A DNA stretch of 33,873 nucleotides from Nitrososphaerota archaeon (GCA_038817485.1 JAWAZL010000020.1:1-33873); one strand, 5' to 3'. Shown: positions 8,474 to 17,268, numbered from the stretch's first letter. Translations and numbers: made by a program. Notes: a model not told the origin generated them from the sequence alone.

Positions 8474-9400
8474 ATGTTTAAAGGAAGAGACGTTCTTTCA
8501 ATACTAGATTTTAAAAGGGATGAAATAGAACGTATATTTGAAGTTTCAAATGAAATGAAAAAAATTTTAACTAAAGGAAAATCAAATCTTTTAGAGGGAA
8601 AAATTCTTGCAACTGCTTTTTTTGAACCTAGTACTAGAACAAAACTTAGTTTTGAAACAGCAATGCAAAGATTAGGTGGCTCAGTTATTGGTTTTTCTGA
8701 ACCAAGTATTTCATCTATTGCTAAAGGTGAAAATATTTCTGATACTATTAGAATGCTTGATTCTTATGCTGATATTATAGTTATTCGTCATAGATTAGAG
8801 GGGGTAGCAAAATTAGCTGCAGAAATAGCAAATTCACCTGTAATAAATGGTGGTGATGGAACACATAATCATCCAACTCAATCAATAATAGATTTATATA
8901 CTATTTGGAATAAATTTGGAAAAATTGATGGATTAAATATTTGTGTTCTTGGAGATTTAAAATATGGTAGAGCTGCAATTTCTTTTATACATGGATTAAC
9001 ATTATTTAATCCTAAAAAAATTTTCTTAGTTTCTCCTCAATTATTAAAAATTAGACAAGAAGTAAGAGATTTTCTCAAATCTATAGGATTAAATATTTAT
9101 GAAACAGAATCTTTGGAAGAAGTTTTAAATGATATTGATGTACTATATGTTACAAGAATACAAAAAGAACGCTTTCCAGATCCAGCAGAATATGAAAAAG
9201 TTAAAGGAAGTTATAGAATTAATATTGAAATGCTTAAAAATGCAAAAGATGATTTAATAATTCTTCATCCACTTCCAAGAATAGATGAAATAGATATTAA
9301 TATAGATTATACAAAATATGCATACTACTTTAAACAAGCAGCTAATGGGATTCCTGTTAGAATGAGTTTACTTGCATTACTATTAGGAGCTATTGAATAA
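8474..9400 (+). CDS. pyrB: Aspartate carbamoyltransferase, catalytic chain
   Basis: Joins carbamoyl phosphate and aspartate, the committed step of pyrimidine synthesis. In 308 residues it shows FFEPSTRTKLSFE at 49-61 (carbamoyl-phosphate site), the catalytic-loop Lys in AKGE at about 83-86, HPTQ at 133-136, and LHPLPR near 265. The ATG at 8474 is chosen because the ATG at 8464 runs into a stop after five codons. The regulatory chain pyrI follows after an unusually long 199-nt gap with its own TATA box, whereas pyrB and pyrI often abut in archaea. Feedback control through PyrI by nucleotides is expected from the family. Confidence 0.96.
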   Translation: MFKGRDVLSILDFKRDEIERIFEVSNEMKKILTKGKSNLLEGKILATAFFEPSTRTKLSFETAMQRLGGSVIGFSEPSISSIAKGENISDTIRMLDSYADIIVIRHRLEGVAKLAAEIANSPVINGGDGTHNHPTQSIIDLYTIWNKFGKIDGLNICVLGDLKYGRAAISFIHGLTLFNPKKIFLVSPQLLKIRQEVRDFLKSIGLNIYETESLEEVLNDIDVLYVTRIQKERFPDPAEYEKVKGSYRINIEMLKNAKDDLIILHPLPRIDEIDINIDYTKYAYYFKQAANGIPVRMSLLALLLGAIE

Positions 9401-9552
9401 ATATTCATTAAATCTTATATTTCCATTCATTTTTCATTTTTTATTAAATCTGATTTTAAATTCTATTTTCAATTTTATGAAGAATCTCTTTCTTTTAAAA
9501 AATGGACTTTATTAAAATGTCTTCTCTTTTACAATCTTCGTTACTATTTAAA

Positions 9553-9562
9553 TTTATAAAAA
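9553..9562 (+). promoter_or_regulatory. Probable TATA box of pyrI
   Basis: TTTATAAAAA lies about 40 nt upstream of the pyrI ATG at 9600, inside the 199-nt pyrB-pyrI spacer. It would give a short leader. No strong Shine-Dalgarno precedes the start; only GGAT 4 nt away. The rest of the spacer (9401-9552) shows no further recognisable element. Confidence 0.35.
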
Positions 9563-9599
9563 TTTAAGAGTTTTAATATTTTATTATTAATGGATAAAT

Positions 9600-10073
9600 A
9601 TGGGATTGTCGGAAGAACTTGTTGTTAGAAAAATAAGAGATGGAACAGTAATTGACCATATTCCCGCTGGTCAAGCATTAAATGTTTTACGTATAATGGG
9701 TATAAAAGGTTTTGAAGGAAATAGGATTGCAATAGTAATGAATGTTGAAAGTAAAAAACTTGGAAAGAAGGATATTGTTAAAATTGAAAATCGTGAAATA
9801 GCTCCGGAAGAAATTAATAAAATTGCTTTAATAGCTCCGAATGCAACAATAAATATTATTAGAAATTATAAAGTAATAAAAAAAGAAAAAGTAACTCTTC
9901 CTGATAAAATTAAAAATATTGTAAAATGTATAAATCCTACATGTATAACAAATCAAGAAAGAGAATCTATTATTCCAGCATTTAAATTAATTTCTAAAAA
10001 TCCTATAATACTTTTATGTGAATATTGTGAAAGATATCTTTTACAAGAAGATATAATAAGACAATTTGAGTAG
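9600..10073 (+). CDS. pyrI: Aspartate carbamoyltransferase, regulatory chain
   Basis: The allosteric partner of PyrB, binding nucleotides in its N-terminal domain and holding the catalytic trimers through a zinc domain. The 157-residue length is normal. Seen: the N-terminal nucleotide domain with [10 protein letters not shown] at 15-24, and the four zinc cysteines C110, C115, C140 and C143 (CINPTC and CEYC). The ATG at 9590 is out of frame, so 9600 is the start. It is the last gene before the opposite-strand ABC transporter and lies 138 nt from that gene's 3' end; the spacer holds only AT-rich sequence. Confidence 0.95.
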   Translation: MGLSEELVVRKIRDGTVIDHIPAGQALNVLRIMGIKGFEGNRIAIVMNVESKKLGKKDIVKIENREIAPEEINKIALIAPNATINIIRNYKVIKKEKVTLPDKIKNIVKCINPTCITNQERESIIPAFKLISKNPIILLCEYCERYLLQEDIIRQFE

Positions 10074-10211
10074 TTTTCTTTAATAAAATAACTCATATTA
10101 TTCAATTAAAAAGTAAAATTATTATAGCAGATCATTATAAACGCCTTTATATTGTATAACATAATAACATAAATTAAGAAAATAAATTTAATAAGATTTA
10201 GATTTATGAAT

Positions 10212-10958
10212 TCATTTTATAGGACTCTTAAGTTTTCTAAGAAATTTTTCTGTTCTTGCTATCTTTGGTTTTTTAAGCATTTCTCTAGCATCACCTTCTT
10301 CAACTATTATTCCCCCTTCAATGAATATAACTCTGTCAGCCGCAGCTTCAGCAAAATCTATTTCATGAGTAACTATAATCATTGATCTACCTTGCTTTGC
10401 AACATCATATAGTGTCTCAACAACTTCATACCTAAGTTCTGGATCGAGAGCAGAAGTTGGTTCATCTAATAGAAGTAATATCGGATCTATTGCTAAAGCT
10501 CTTGCTATTGCTGCTCGTTGTTGTTGTCCACCCGAAAGCTCAAGTGGATATTTAAACGCTAAATCACTTAATCCTAAACGACTCAAAATAGATAAAGCTA
10601 TATTCTCAGCATCTTTCTTCTTTAGGCCTTTACCTAATTCTAATGGTAATGCAACATTTCTTAATAAATTCATATGTGGAAAAAGACTATATTGCTGAAA
10701 AACAAATCCAATTTTTGTTCTAATTTCTTTAAGAGAGCTAGGATCATTTGTTACAACTTTACCATTAAAAATAATTTCACCAGACCACGGTTTAATAAGC
10801 ATAGGTATGCATTTAAGCAATGTACTTTTACCCGATCCACTGGGCCCAATCACTACAATTTTCTCTCCCTTATCAACTTCTAAATTAATTCCTTTTAATA
10901 CTTCTACTTTACCATATCCTGCTCTAAGCTCTTTAATAGTAAGAATTTTTTCCTTCAT
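10212..10958 (-). CDS. Polar amino-acid ABC transporter, ATPase subunit (GlnQ/HisP type)
   Basis: A 248-residue ABC ATPase powering uptake through the adjacent permease. Seen: Walker A GPSGSGKST at 38-46, Q-loop FQQYSLFPH from 87, signature LSGGQQQR at 141-148, Walker B LLLLDEPTSALD at 161-172, and the switch His in IIVTHE. This set and the length match COG1126 polar amino-acid importers. Its start overlaps the permease stop by 4 nt (ATGA), so the two are translationally coupled. The cassette is visibly richer in G+C than the pyr genes around it: the line at 10801-10860 has 24 G/C of 60, against 11 of 60 at 14221-14280. Confidence 0.95.
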   Translation of the reverse strand: MKEKILTIKELRAGYGKVEVLKGINLEVDKGEKIVVIGPSGSGKSTLLKCIPMLIKPWSGEIIFNGKVVTNDPSSLKEIRTKIGFVFQQYSLFPHMNLLRNVALPLELGKGLKKKDAENIALSILSRLGLSDLAFKYPLELSGGQQQRAAIARALAIDPILLLLDEPTSALDPELRYEVVETLYDVAKQGRSMIIVTHEIDFAEAAADRVIFIEGGIIVEEGDAREMLKKPKIARTEKFLRKLKSPIK

Positions 10959-11623
10959 ACTAGAGTCCTTTTATATCCTGGAATAGCATATTTATGTTCT
11001 AGAATTTTTGAGATTTGAGATGATGGTAAACATATAGCAAGATAAAACATAGCTGCTACAAGATACATTTCTGGTCTGAATGTATATGCTACCATATATT
11101 CGGTTTTTCTAAGCAGTTCTGCAACACCTATTATCGAAGCTAAAGAAGTATATTTAACAAGAGCTACAAATTCATTAACTAAAGCAGGAGTGGCTATTCT
11201 TATGGCTTGTGGTAAAATAATGAATCTATAAATTTCACTCTTACTCATTCCAAGGGATTCGGCTGATAAAAATTGTTCTTCAGGTATTCCTTTAATTGCT
11301 GATCTAAGGATTTCAGCTTGATATGCAGCACTATTTAAACCTATTGCAAGAACTGAAGCTGTAAACGCATCTAATTTAATACCGGCTGCTGGTAAACCAA
11401 AATAAATAAAGAATAATTGAACAAGTAGCGGCGTACCTCTAAAAAATTCTATATATATACGTGCAATTCCTGATATTGGGCTTATTGCGAAAATTCTAGC
11501 AGCAGCCAAAATAATGCCTAAAGCTAAACCTAAAGTAAATGAAAATATTGTTAATTGAAGTGTAACAGGTATGCCTTCAGCTATATAAGGAAGGATTTTT
11601 AAAAAAAATTGGTTTAGGTCCAA
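10955..11623 (-). CDS. Polar amino-acid ABC transporter, permease subunit (HisM/GlnP type)
   Basis: A 222-residue inner-membrane permease with about five hydrophobic helices. Diagnostic stretches are EFFRGTPLLVQLFFIYFGLP near residues 59-78 and the ATPase-contacting EAA-type loop around SAESLGMSKSEIYRFIILPQ. It sits in a three-gene minus-strand operon, binding protein, permease, ATPase, the standard order for this class. One permease gene is present, so a homodimer is expected. The 22-nt gap to the binding protein and the overlap with the ATPase support a single mRNA. Confidence 0.95.
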   Translation of the reverse strand: MDLNQFFLKILPYIAEGIPVTLQLTIFSFTLGLALGIILAAARIFAISPISGIARIYIEFFRGTPLLVQLFFIYFGLPAAGIKLDAFTASVLAIGLNSAAYQAEILRSAIKGIPEEQFLSAESLGMSKSEIYRFIILPQAIRIATPALVNEFVALVKYTSLASIIGVAELLRKTEYMVAYTFRPEMYLVAAMFYLAICLPSSQISKILEHKYAIPGYKRTLV

Positions 11624-11645
11624 TGCTTACACCTATGAATTATTT

Positions 11646-12479
11646 TTACTCTCCAAGCCATTTACCAATTTCTTCTTGGAATATTTGTTCCATTTCTCCT
11701 GACTTAATGAGATCTTCAATAACTTTATTAACTACATACTTAAGATCTTCTGCACCTTGAGGCACAGCTACAGCTGCTCCAGCAAGACTACCAACACGCT
11801 TTGCTACTATTAAGTCTGGGTCTCTTCTCTCTAAAACTGTTGCTATTATGTCGCCAACAACTATTGCATCAAGGTCACCTCTCTTAAGAGTCATAACCAT
11901 CTCAGGATATACTCTATCGTACGATATTATACTAGCTTTATCCTTTAAGTTATTATTAGCCCACTCTTCTTGTATAGTTCCAAGTTGAACGCCAATATTT
12001 TTACCATAAAGTGATGGGATATCTATAAATTGACTTGCTTTATTTTTTAATGTAACAATAGCGCACTCATAAGCAATATAATATTCTTTTGAGAAATCAA
12101 CTTCTTTTTCTCTTTCTGCTGTAATATGCATATCAGCCAATATAAGGTCTATTTGCCCCCCTTTTAAAGCTTCTATAAGAGCTGCAAATTTCATATCCTT
12201 AATTTCTAATTTGACATTGAGAGCCTTAGCTATTTTTTCAGCTAAGACAATATCTATTCCAGCAAAATTACCTTGAGCATCAATATATTCAAATGGTGGC
12301 CAATCAGCACTAGTTCCTACTATTAGCTTTCCCCTACTTTTAATCGTATCTACAAGAGATAATGGTTTTTGTGGAACTATAAAAAATGATACAACATAGT
12401 AGCCAAGAGCACCAATGATAATACCTACAACTAGCGCTACTGCAAGCCATACAATATTTATATTTTTACCTGTTTTCAT
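11646..12479 (-). CDS. Polar amino-acid ABC transporter, substrate-binding protein (SBP family 3)
   Basis: A 277-residue extracytoplasmic binding protein that captures an amino acid and delivers it to the permease. A positively charged N-terminus and a single hydrophobic segment at about residues 10-33 anchor it; no lipobox cysteine is seen, so membrane-anchor tethering is likely. The mature domain starts with IKSRGKLIVGTSADWPPFEY, the family-3 opening, followed by IDIVLAEKIAKAL and DLILADMHITAEREK. It leads the operon. A 12-bp palindrome lies immediately upstream of its start codon. Which amino acid is bound cannot be told by eye. Confidence 0.94.
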   Translation of the reverse strand: MKTGKNINIVWLAVALVVGIIIGALGYYVVSFFIVPQKPLSLVDTIKSRGKLIVGTSADWPPFEYIDAQGNFAGIDIVLAEKIAKALNVKLEIKDMKFAALIEALKGGQIDLILADMHITAEREKEVDFSKEYYIAYECAIVTLKNKASQFIDIPSLYGKNIGVQLGTIQEEWANNNLKDKASIISYDRVYPEMVMTLKRGDLDAIVVGDIIATVLERRDPDLIVAKRVGSLAGAAVAVPQGAEDLKYVVNKVIEDLIKSGEMEQIFQEEIGKWLGE

Positions 12480-12491
12480 GCATTTAAATGC
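12480..12491. promoter_or_regulatory. Palindrome GCATTTAAATGC at the ABC operon start (candidate operator)
   Basis: A perfect 12-bp palindrome abuts the ATG of the binding-protein gene (12479). A TATA-like stretch is present further upstream on the minus strand at about 12503-12512, so the palindrome would lie at the transcription start, a classic place for an archaeal repressor. A second site with the same half-sites, GCATT-CT-AATGC, occurs at 12659-12670. Function is inference. Confidence 0.4.
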
Positions 12492-12795
12492 TTTAAAAGC
12501 AATATTTAAATCTTTCGAAAAAATTTAAAAAGCATTTACAAAAATAAAGTAAAATGAAAAAATAAGTTAAAAATCTTTTATAAAAATATTAAAAATAAAA
12601 GAAAAGTTAATTCTTTTTCAAGAACTATTAAAAACAAGCATTTTTAAATTTTAAGAACGCATTCTAATGCTATTGAATAATCAAAACTAAATTTTCATAG
12701 AAATAGAGATAGAATATAAAACATTAAATACATTTTTTATTAAAATATAATAAAAAGAAAAATGAGAAAATTAAGCTTAGAAAAGGCTTAAGTAG

Positions 12796-12807
12796 TGGTT
12801 TAAACCA
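12796..12807. promoter_or_regulatory. Palindrome TGGTTTAAACCA upstream of pyrK
   Basis: A perfect 12-bp palindrome around a TATA-like TTTAAA core, 44 nt before the likely ATG of pyrK (12851). It may be the TATA/BRE region of the pyrKCD operon or an operator overlapping it. Its half-site differs from the GCATT sites of the ABC operon. Confidence 0.35.
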
Positions 12808-12850
12808 TTATTTATTGATTATTTCTCAAATAAAGAAGACGATTTATATT

Positions 12851-13744
12851 ATGATTCAAAACTTGTTACAAAATATTTATGAGGAGAAGATCAGGAATAT
12901 GATAGAAAAATTTTCTAACAATGTTGATCCATATTATAAGCATTCATTTAAAATAGCTAGAGTTAAAAAAGTAGTAAATGAAGCAAGAAGAATAAAATCT
13001 TTATATATAGAAACAAATATAACTTCTCCTCCAATTCCAGGACAATTTTTAATGGTTTGGCTTCCAGGAGCTGAAGAAATTCCTATTAGTATTTCAGATT
13101 TTAAAAATGGAATTGTTAGATTAACAATAGCAAATGTTGGATTAACAACTTCTTTATTGAGTGAAGTTAAAATTAATGAGAAAATTTTTTATCGGGGACC
13201 ATATGGTAATGGATTTAATTTAAAATCTAATTCATTCTATGTTACAATTGGTGGAGGTTATGGTGTTGCTCCTTTAGTTTATGCTATTAAAAAAATTTTA
13301 GAATATAATAGTAAAGCAATTTATATAATTGGAGCAGAAACAAAATCAGATTTATTATTTATTAAAGAAATTGAAGATTTAGAAATTCCTTATTATATTG
13401 CAACTGAAGATGGTTCAATTGGTTATAAAGGAGTTGTTACAGATTTATTTAAAAATTTAATGGACAGCTTTCTGAAAGATAAAAAATACACAATTTTAAC
13501 ATGTGGCCCCGAGAAAATGATGAAAAAAATTGTTGAAATTGCTTTAAAAAATAAAATTAATGTTCAAGCATGCTTAGAAAGATATATGAAATGTGGTTTT
13601 GGCATATGTGGCTCATGTGTTCTAGAACCCTTAGGGCTTAGAGTATGTTTAGATGGACCAGTTTTTAATGGAGAAATATTAGAAAAAACACTTTTTGGTA
13701 AAGAAACTAGACTCCCCTCTGGAGCAAGAACAAAGGTGTATTAA
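12851..13744 (+). CDS. pyrK: Dihydroorotate dehydrogenase electron-transfer subunit
   Basis: The FAD/[2Fe-2S] subunit that passes electrons from PyrD to NAD. With the ATG at 12851 the protein has 297 residues: flavin motif PISIS at 78-82, glycine-rich nucleotide loop GGGYGVAPL at 134-142, and cluster cysteines at about 248, 253, 256 and 266 in the spacing C-x4-C-x2-C-x9-C. The start is uncertain. An upstream TTG (12815) stays in frame; the ATG at 12899 has GAGGAG 12 nt before it and fits the usual domain start (FKIARVKKV) best, at 281 residues. It heads the tight operon pyrK-pyrC-pyrD. Presence of PyrK implies a class 1B, NAD-linked dehydrogenase. Confidence 0.9.
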   Translation: MIQNLLQNIYEEKIRNMIEKFSNNVDPYYKHSFKIARVKKVVNEARRIKSLYIETNITSPPIPGQFLMVWLPGAEEIPISISDFKNGIVRLTIANVGLTTSLLSEVKINEKIFYRGPYGNGFNLKSNSFYVTIGGGYGVAPLVYAIKKILEYNSKAIYIIGAETKSDLLFIKEIEDLEIPYYIATEDGSIGYKGVVTDLFKNLMDSFLKDKKYTILTCGPEKMMKKIVEIALKNKINVQACLERYMKCGFGICGSCVLEPLGLRVCLDGPVFNGEILEKTLFGKETRLPSGARTKVY

Positions 13745-13746
13745 GA

Positions 13747-15054
13747 ATGAGCATACTCATAAAAGGTAAAATTCATACTGGAGAAAAAATGATTAAGGGA
13801 TCAATATTGATTGAAAATGAAAAAATTTCAAAAGTAGTTGTTGGAGAAATTAATCAAACTGTTTCTGAAAAAATAGATTTTAGCAATTATGAAAATATCA
13901 TTATACTTCCAGGTTTAATAGATATTCATACACATTTAAGAGATTTAGATTATAGTTATAAAGAAGATTTTATTAGTGGAACAAGAGCAGCAGCTAAAGG
14001 TGGATATACAATCATTGCAGATATGCCTAATACAAAGCCTAAAACAAATAATATAAAAAATCTTATAGAGAAAAACAATTTAGCAAAATCAAAAGCATTA
14101 ATAGATTATGCTCTTTATTATGGTTTTCCAAATAATGAAAAAGATTTAGGAAATGAAGTAACTAAACTTTGTTCTGGAATTAAATTTTATTCATATGAAG
14201 ATTATTATTTTAATGAAAATAATGAAATTATTGAAAAAGTTTTTTCTTTTGCATATGAAGAAAATATTCCTATAATAGTTCATGCTGAAAATCCAATATT
14301 TTTTAAAGGTTCAGGAAGTAATTTTTTCGATAGACCTATTGAAGCAGAAATTTCAGCTGTAAAAGATTTCTTAGAAATTTCTAAAAAGTATAATTTTCAT
14401 CTTCATATAACTCATATTTCTTCAGCTATTAGTGTAAAAATTATTGAAAAGCATAGGTTTAATGGATATGCTAATATAACAATAGATACTTGTCCACATT
14501 ATATTTTTCTAGATGAAACTAGTATTAGATTTTTAGGGAGTTTTGCTAAAGTTTATCCACCTCTTAGAAAAATGAGTGATTGTTTATATTTATTAAAAAG
14601 TTTAAAAAATGGAGTTATAGACATTGTTTCTTCAGATCATGCTCCTCATTCTTTTAATGAGAAAATGAAACCTTATGAAGAAGCCCCAGCTGGTATTCCA
14701 GGATTAGAAACTACTGCCCCTTTATTACTTACACTTGTAAATAAAAATGAAATAAGTATTGAAAGATTCATTGAATTATTTTCAATAAATCCAGCTAAGC
14801 TTTTAAATATAAAAAAAGTAGGATTAATTAAAGAAGGATATTATGGGAACATAACTATAGTAGATATGAAGCATGAAGGAGAAATAAAAGCAGAATATTT
14901 TGAAAGTAAAGCTAAATATAGCCCATTCAATAATTGGAAAATTAAAGGTAAGCCTATCGCAACTATTGTGAGAGGAAAAACAGTAATGCTTAATGATGAA
15001 GTATTCAATTTTATTGGGTGGGGTAAAAATGTCAGAACTTACGACCAATATTAG
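13747..15054 (+). CDS. pyrC: Dihydroorotase
   Basis: Closes carbamoyl aspartate to dihydroorotate, a zinc amidohydrolase reaction. The 435-residue length fits the long (type I-like) dihydroorotases. Seen: metal-binding DIHTHLRD at 59-66 with H61 and H63, a likely carboxylated Lys in GIKFY at about 144-148, metal His in IVHAEN (H179) and HITHISS (H220, H223), and SDHAPH at 296-301 with the catalytic Asp. It starts 3 nt after pyrK and its last codons overlap the start of pyrD by 26 nt, so all three subunits of the dihydroorotate steps are co-translated. Confidence 0.95.
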   Translation: MSILIKGKIHTGEKMIKGSILIENEKISKVVVGEINQTVSEKIDFSNYENIIILPGLIDIHTHLRDLDYSYKEDFISGTRAAAKGGYTIIADMPNTKPKTNNIKNLIEKNNLAKSKALIDYALYYGFPNNEKDLGNEVTKLCSGIKFYSYEDYYFNENNEIIEKVFSFAYEENIPIIVHAENPIFFKGSGSNFFDRPIEAEISAVKDFLEISKKYNFHLHITHISSAISVKIIEKHRFNGYANITIDTCPHYIFLDETSIRFLGSFAKVYPPLRKMSDCLYLLKSLKNGVIDIVSSDHAPHSFNEKMKPYEEAPAGIPGLETTAPLLLTLVNKNEISIERFIELFSINPAKLLNIKKVGLIKEGYYGNITIVDMKHEGEIKAEYFESKAKYSPFNNWKIKGKPIATIVRGKTVMLNDEVFNFIGWGKNVRTYDQY

Positions 15055-15943
15055 TTCTCTTAAATTAAAAAATCCAACAATGCTTGCTTCAGGAATACTT
15101 GGTGTAAGTGGGTCATTATTAAAAAAAGTTGCTTTAGAAGGAGGTGCAGGAGCAGTCGTGACTAAAAGTTTAACATATAAACCTAGGAATGGCTATCAAA
15201 ATCCTGTTATAATTGGTGTAAAATGTGGATTTATAAATGCTATTGGACTTGCAAATCAAGGATATGAAGAATTTCTTAAAGAAGAGCTCCCAATCGTTAA
15301 AGAAAGTAATGTTCCAATTATAGTTAGTTTAGCTGGTGAAAATTTAAATGAATTTAAAGAGATGAGTTTAAAAGTAGAGAAAGCTGGAGCAGATGCTATA
15401 GAATTAAATCTTTCATGCCCTCATGTTGAAAAACATGGTTTTGAAATAGGGCATGACCCAGAACTTGTGTACAATATCATTAAAGAATTGAAAAAGGAAA
15501 TAAAAATACCTATATTTGTAAAAATTGGCTTAATGGATAATTTAAAAGATGTTGCATTAATGATTGAAAAAGCTGGAGCAGATGCTATTGTAGCAATAAA
15601 TACTATTAAAGCTATGGCTATAGATATTCATTCTTTTAAACCAATCCTTTCTAATATTTTTGGTGGTTTATCTGGGCCTGCTATACATCCAATAGCTATT
15701 AGATGCGTTTATGAATTATATGAAACTGTTAAAATACCACTTATTGGAGTTGGTGGAATTGAAAATTGGAATGATGCTATAGAATTTATTTTAGCTGGAG
15801 CAAGCGCAATTCAAATAGGTTCTGCTATTGCTATTAAAGGTATAGAAATTTTTAAAGAAATCAATAATGGATTAAGAAACTATCTTGAAAAAAATGGTTT
15901 TAGTAATATTAATGAAATAATTGGTTTAGCTCATAAAAAATAA
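15029..15943 (+). CDS. pyrD: Dihydroorotate dehydrogenase, catalytic subunit (class 1B)
   Basis: Oxidises dihydroorotate to orotate with FMN; works with PyrK. The start ATG at 15029 (304 residues) is preferred over an in-frame ATG at 14993 because GGGTGGGG lies just upstream and because the family begins at SELTTNISSLKLKNP. Seen: SKSLTYKPRNG near the substrate site, the catalytic-loop cysteine in NLSCPH (His where many family members have Asn), the FMN region GLSGPAIHPIAI, and the phosphate-binding IGVGGI and GASAIQIGSA. The first 26 nt overlap pyrC. A 45-nt AT-rich gap separates it from ilvE. Confidence 0.95.
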   Translation: MSELTTNISSLKLKNPTMLASGILGVSGSLLKKVALEGGAGAVVTKSLTYKPRNGYQNPVIIGVKCGFINAIGLANQGYEEFLKEELPIVKESNVPIIVSLAGENLNEFKEMSLKVEKAGADAIELNLSCPHVEKHGFEIGHDPELVYNIIKELKKEIKIPIFVKIGLMDNLKDVALMIEKAGADAIVAINTIKAMAIDIHSFKPILSNIFGGLSGPAIHPIAIRCVYELYETVKIPLIGVGGIENWNDAIEFILAGASAIQIGSAIAIKGIEIFKEINNGLRNYLEKNGFSNINEIIGLAHKK

Positions 15944-15988
15944 TTATTCTATAGAAAACTTTATTTTTTTAAAAAATAAAATAAAATT

Positions 15989-16885
15989 ATGTCTTCAGAG
16001 AGGGAATTATTAGTATTTATAGATGGAAAATTCTATCCAAAATCTGAAGCAAAAATTTCTGTTTATGACCATGGTTTTCTTTATGGAGATGGGGTATTCG
16101 AAGGAATAAGAGCTTATAATGGAATAGTTTTTAAACTTAAAGAGCATATTGATAGACTCTTTAACTCAGCAAAAGTATTAATGATCAATATTCCATATAC
16201 TAAAGAAGAAATAATTGAAATGGTTTTAGAAACTCTTAGAAAAAATAATTTAAAAGAAGCATATATTAGACTTATAGTTACTAGAGGTGTAGGAGATTTA
16301 GGTTTAGATCCTAGAAAATGCCCTAAACCAACTATTGTGATTATTACTCAACCATGGGAAACGTTGCATGGAGTTGAAGCTAGAGAGAAAGGGATTAAAG
16401 TTATTATCCCATGGGTTAGGAGAGATAGGGTTGATGCCACATCTCATGAAATAAAATCTTTAAATTATTTAAATAGTGTATTAGCTAAAATTGAAGCTAA
16501 TAATGCAGGTGTTGACGAAGCTCTATTTCTTTCTGAAAATGGTTGCATAAGTGAAGGAGTTGGAGAAAATATATTTATTGTTAAGAATGGAAAAGTTTTT
16601 ACAACAATGAATAAAGCCGGAATACTTCCTGGAATAACAAGAGAAGTTGTTATAGAAATTCTTAATAAACTCGGATATCAAGTAATTGAAAAAGATATAA
16701 CCCCATATGAATTATTCACAGCTGATGAAGTTTTCTTTACGGGTACAGCAGCTGAAGTTACTCCAATATCTGAAGTTAATGGAAGAATTATTGGAAATGG
16801 AAAACCTGGCCCAATAACTAAAAAAGTAATGGAAGAATTCTTTAAAGCTACAAAAGATCCTAAAAATGGAATTCCAATATATTAA
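15989..16885 (+). CDS. ilvE: Branched-chain amino-acid aminotransferase
   Basis: A fold-type IV PLP aminotransferase of 298 residues that interconverts Val, Leu and Ile with their 2-oxoacids. Seen: [20 protein letters not shown] at 10-29, [13 protein letters not shown] at 31-43, the PLP lysine K156 in SHEIKSLNY, and the cofactor-phosphate region [10 protein letters not shown] near the C-terminus. These features favour IlvE over D-amino-acid aminotransferase or PabC, though that family is hard to split. It has its own AT-rich upstream gap without a Shine-Dalgarno, suggesting a leaderless message. Its 2-oxoacid products suit the ferredoxin oxidoreductases, one of which is encoded downstream. 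Confidence 0.92.
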   Translation: MSSERELLVFIDGKFYPKSEAKISVYDHGFLYGDGVFEGIRAYNGIVFKLKEHIDRLFNSAKVLMINIPYTKEEIIEMVLETLRKNNLKEAYIRLIVTRGVGDLGLDPRKCPKPTIVIITQPWETLHGVEAREKGIKVIIPWVRRDRVDATSHEIKSLNYLNSVLAKIEANNAGVDEALFLSENGCISEGVGENIFIVKNGKVFTTMNKAGILPGITREVVIEILNKLGYQVIEKDITPYELFTADEVFFTGTAAEVTPISEVNGRIIGNGKPGPITKKVMEEFFKATKDPKNGIPIY

Positions 16886-16928
16886 AATTTTATATAAAAC
16901 ATTTTTTTAATGAATTAACTGAAAATAG

Positions 16929-16956
16929 TTTTTTAAGAGCCTCATTTCTTAAAAAA
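16929..16956 (+). promoter_or_regulatory. Leader hairpin touching the eL33 ribosome-binding site
   Basis: A perfect 10-bp inverted repeat, TTTTTTAAGA (16929-16938) and TCTTAAAAAA (16947-16956), encloses an 8-nt loop. The right arm ends directly at the Shine-Dalgarno AGGTG (16957-16961) of the ribosomal protein gene. A TATA box at about 16886-16898 would put the hairpin in the mRNA leader. It could control access to the ribosome site; the stem is AT-rich and therefore weak. Confidence 0.4.
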
Positions 16957-16968
16957 AGGTGCTTTAAA

Positions 16969-17229
16969 ATGAAGCCAATATCTAGAGGGGTTATTTTAAA
17001 TTACAGAAGAGGCCCAAAATCACAAAAAAATTATGAATATTTAATAAAATTTAATTCATGCAATTCAAGAAAAGATGCGATTGCTTTAATTGGAAGAAAA
17101 GTAATATGGAATAAAAATATTATTGGAAAAATAATAGCACCTCATGGGAATAAAGGAGTTGTTAGAGTACGTTTTAAAAAAGGTTTACCTGGACAAGCAT
17201 TAGGTACATATGTATTACTGTATAAATAA
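16969..17229 (+). CDS. rpl35ae: 50S ribosomal protein eL33 (L35Ae)
   Basis: A small basic protein (86 residues) of the large subunit, shared only by archaea and eukaryotes. Seen: the opening YRRGPKSQ, GRKVIWN around residues 42-48, and the family C-terminal signature APHGNKGVVRVRFKKGLPGQ at about 58-77 followed by ALGTYVLLYK. AGGTG lies 7 nt before the ATG. Its own promoter (TATAA around 16886-16898) and leader hairpin suggest separate expression from ilvE. It converges with the creatininase-family gene 39 nt downstream. Confidence 0.95.
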   Translation: MKPISRGVILNYRRGPKSQKNYEYLIKFNSCNSRKDAIALIGRKVIWNKNIIGKIIAPHGNKGVVRVRFKKGLPGQALGTYVLLYK

Positions 17230-17268
17230 TAATATTTTTCAATTATTCAGAAAATTATATATAATAGT

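Larger units (their letters stand above)
12480..12814. other. 335-nt divergent intergenic region between the ABC operon and pyrK
   Basis: No gene is seen. The region is about as AT-rich as possible and holds the two GCATT-N2-AATGC sites (12480-12491, 12659-12670), loose GCATTT half-sites near 12532 and 12638, and a second palindrome TGGTTTAAACCA at 12796-12807 close to pyrK. It must contain promoters for both directions. Confidence 0.6.
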
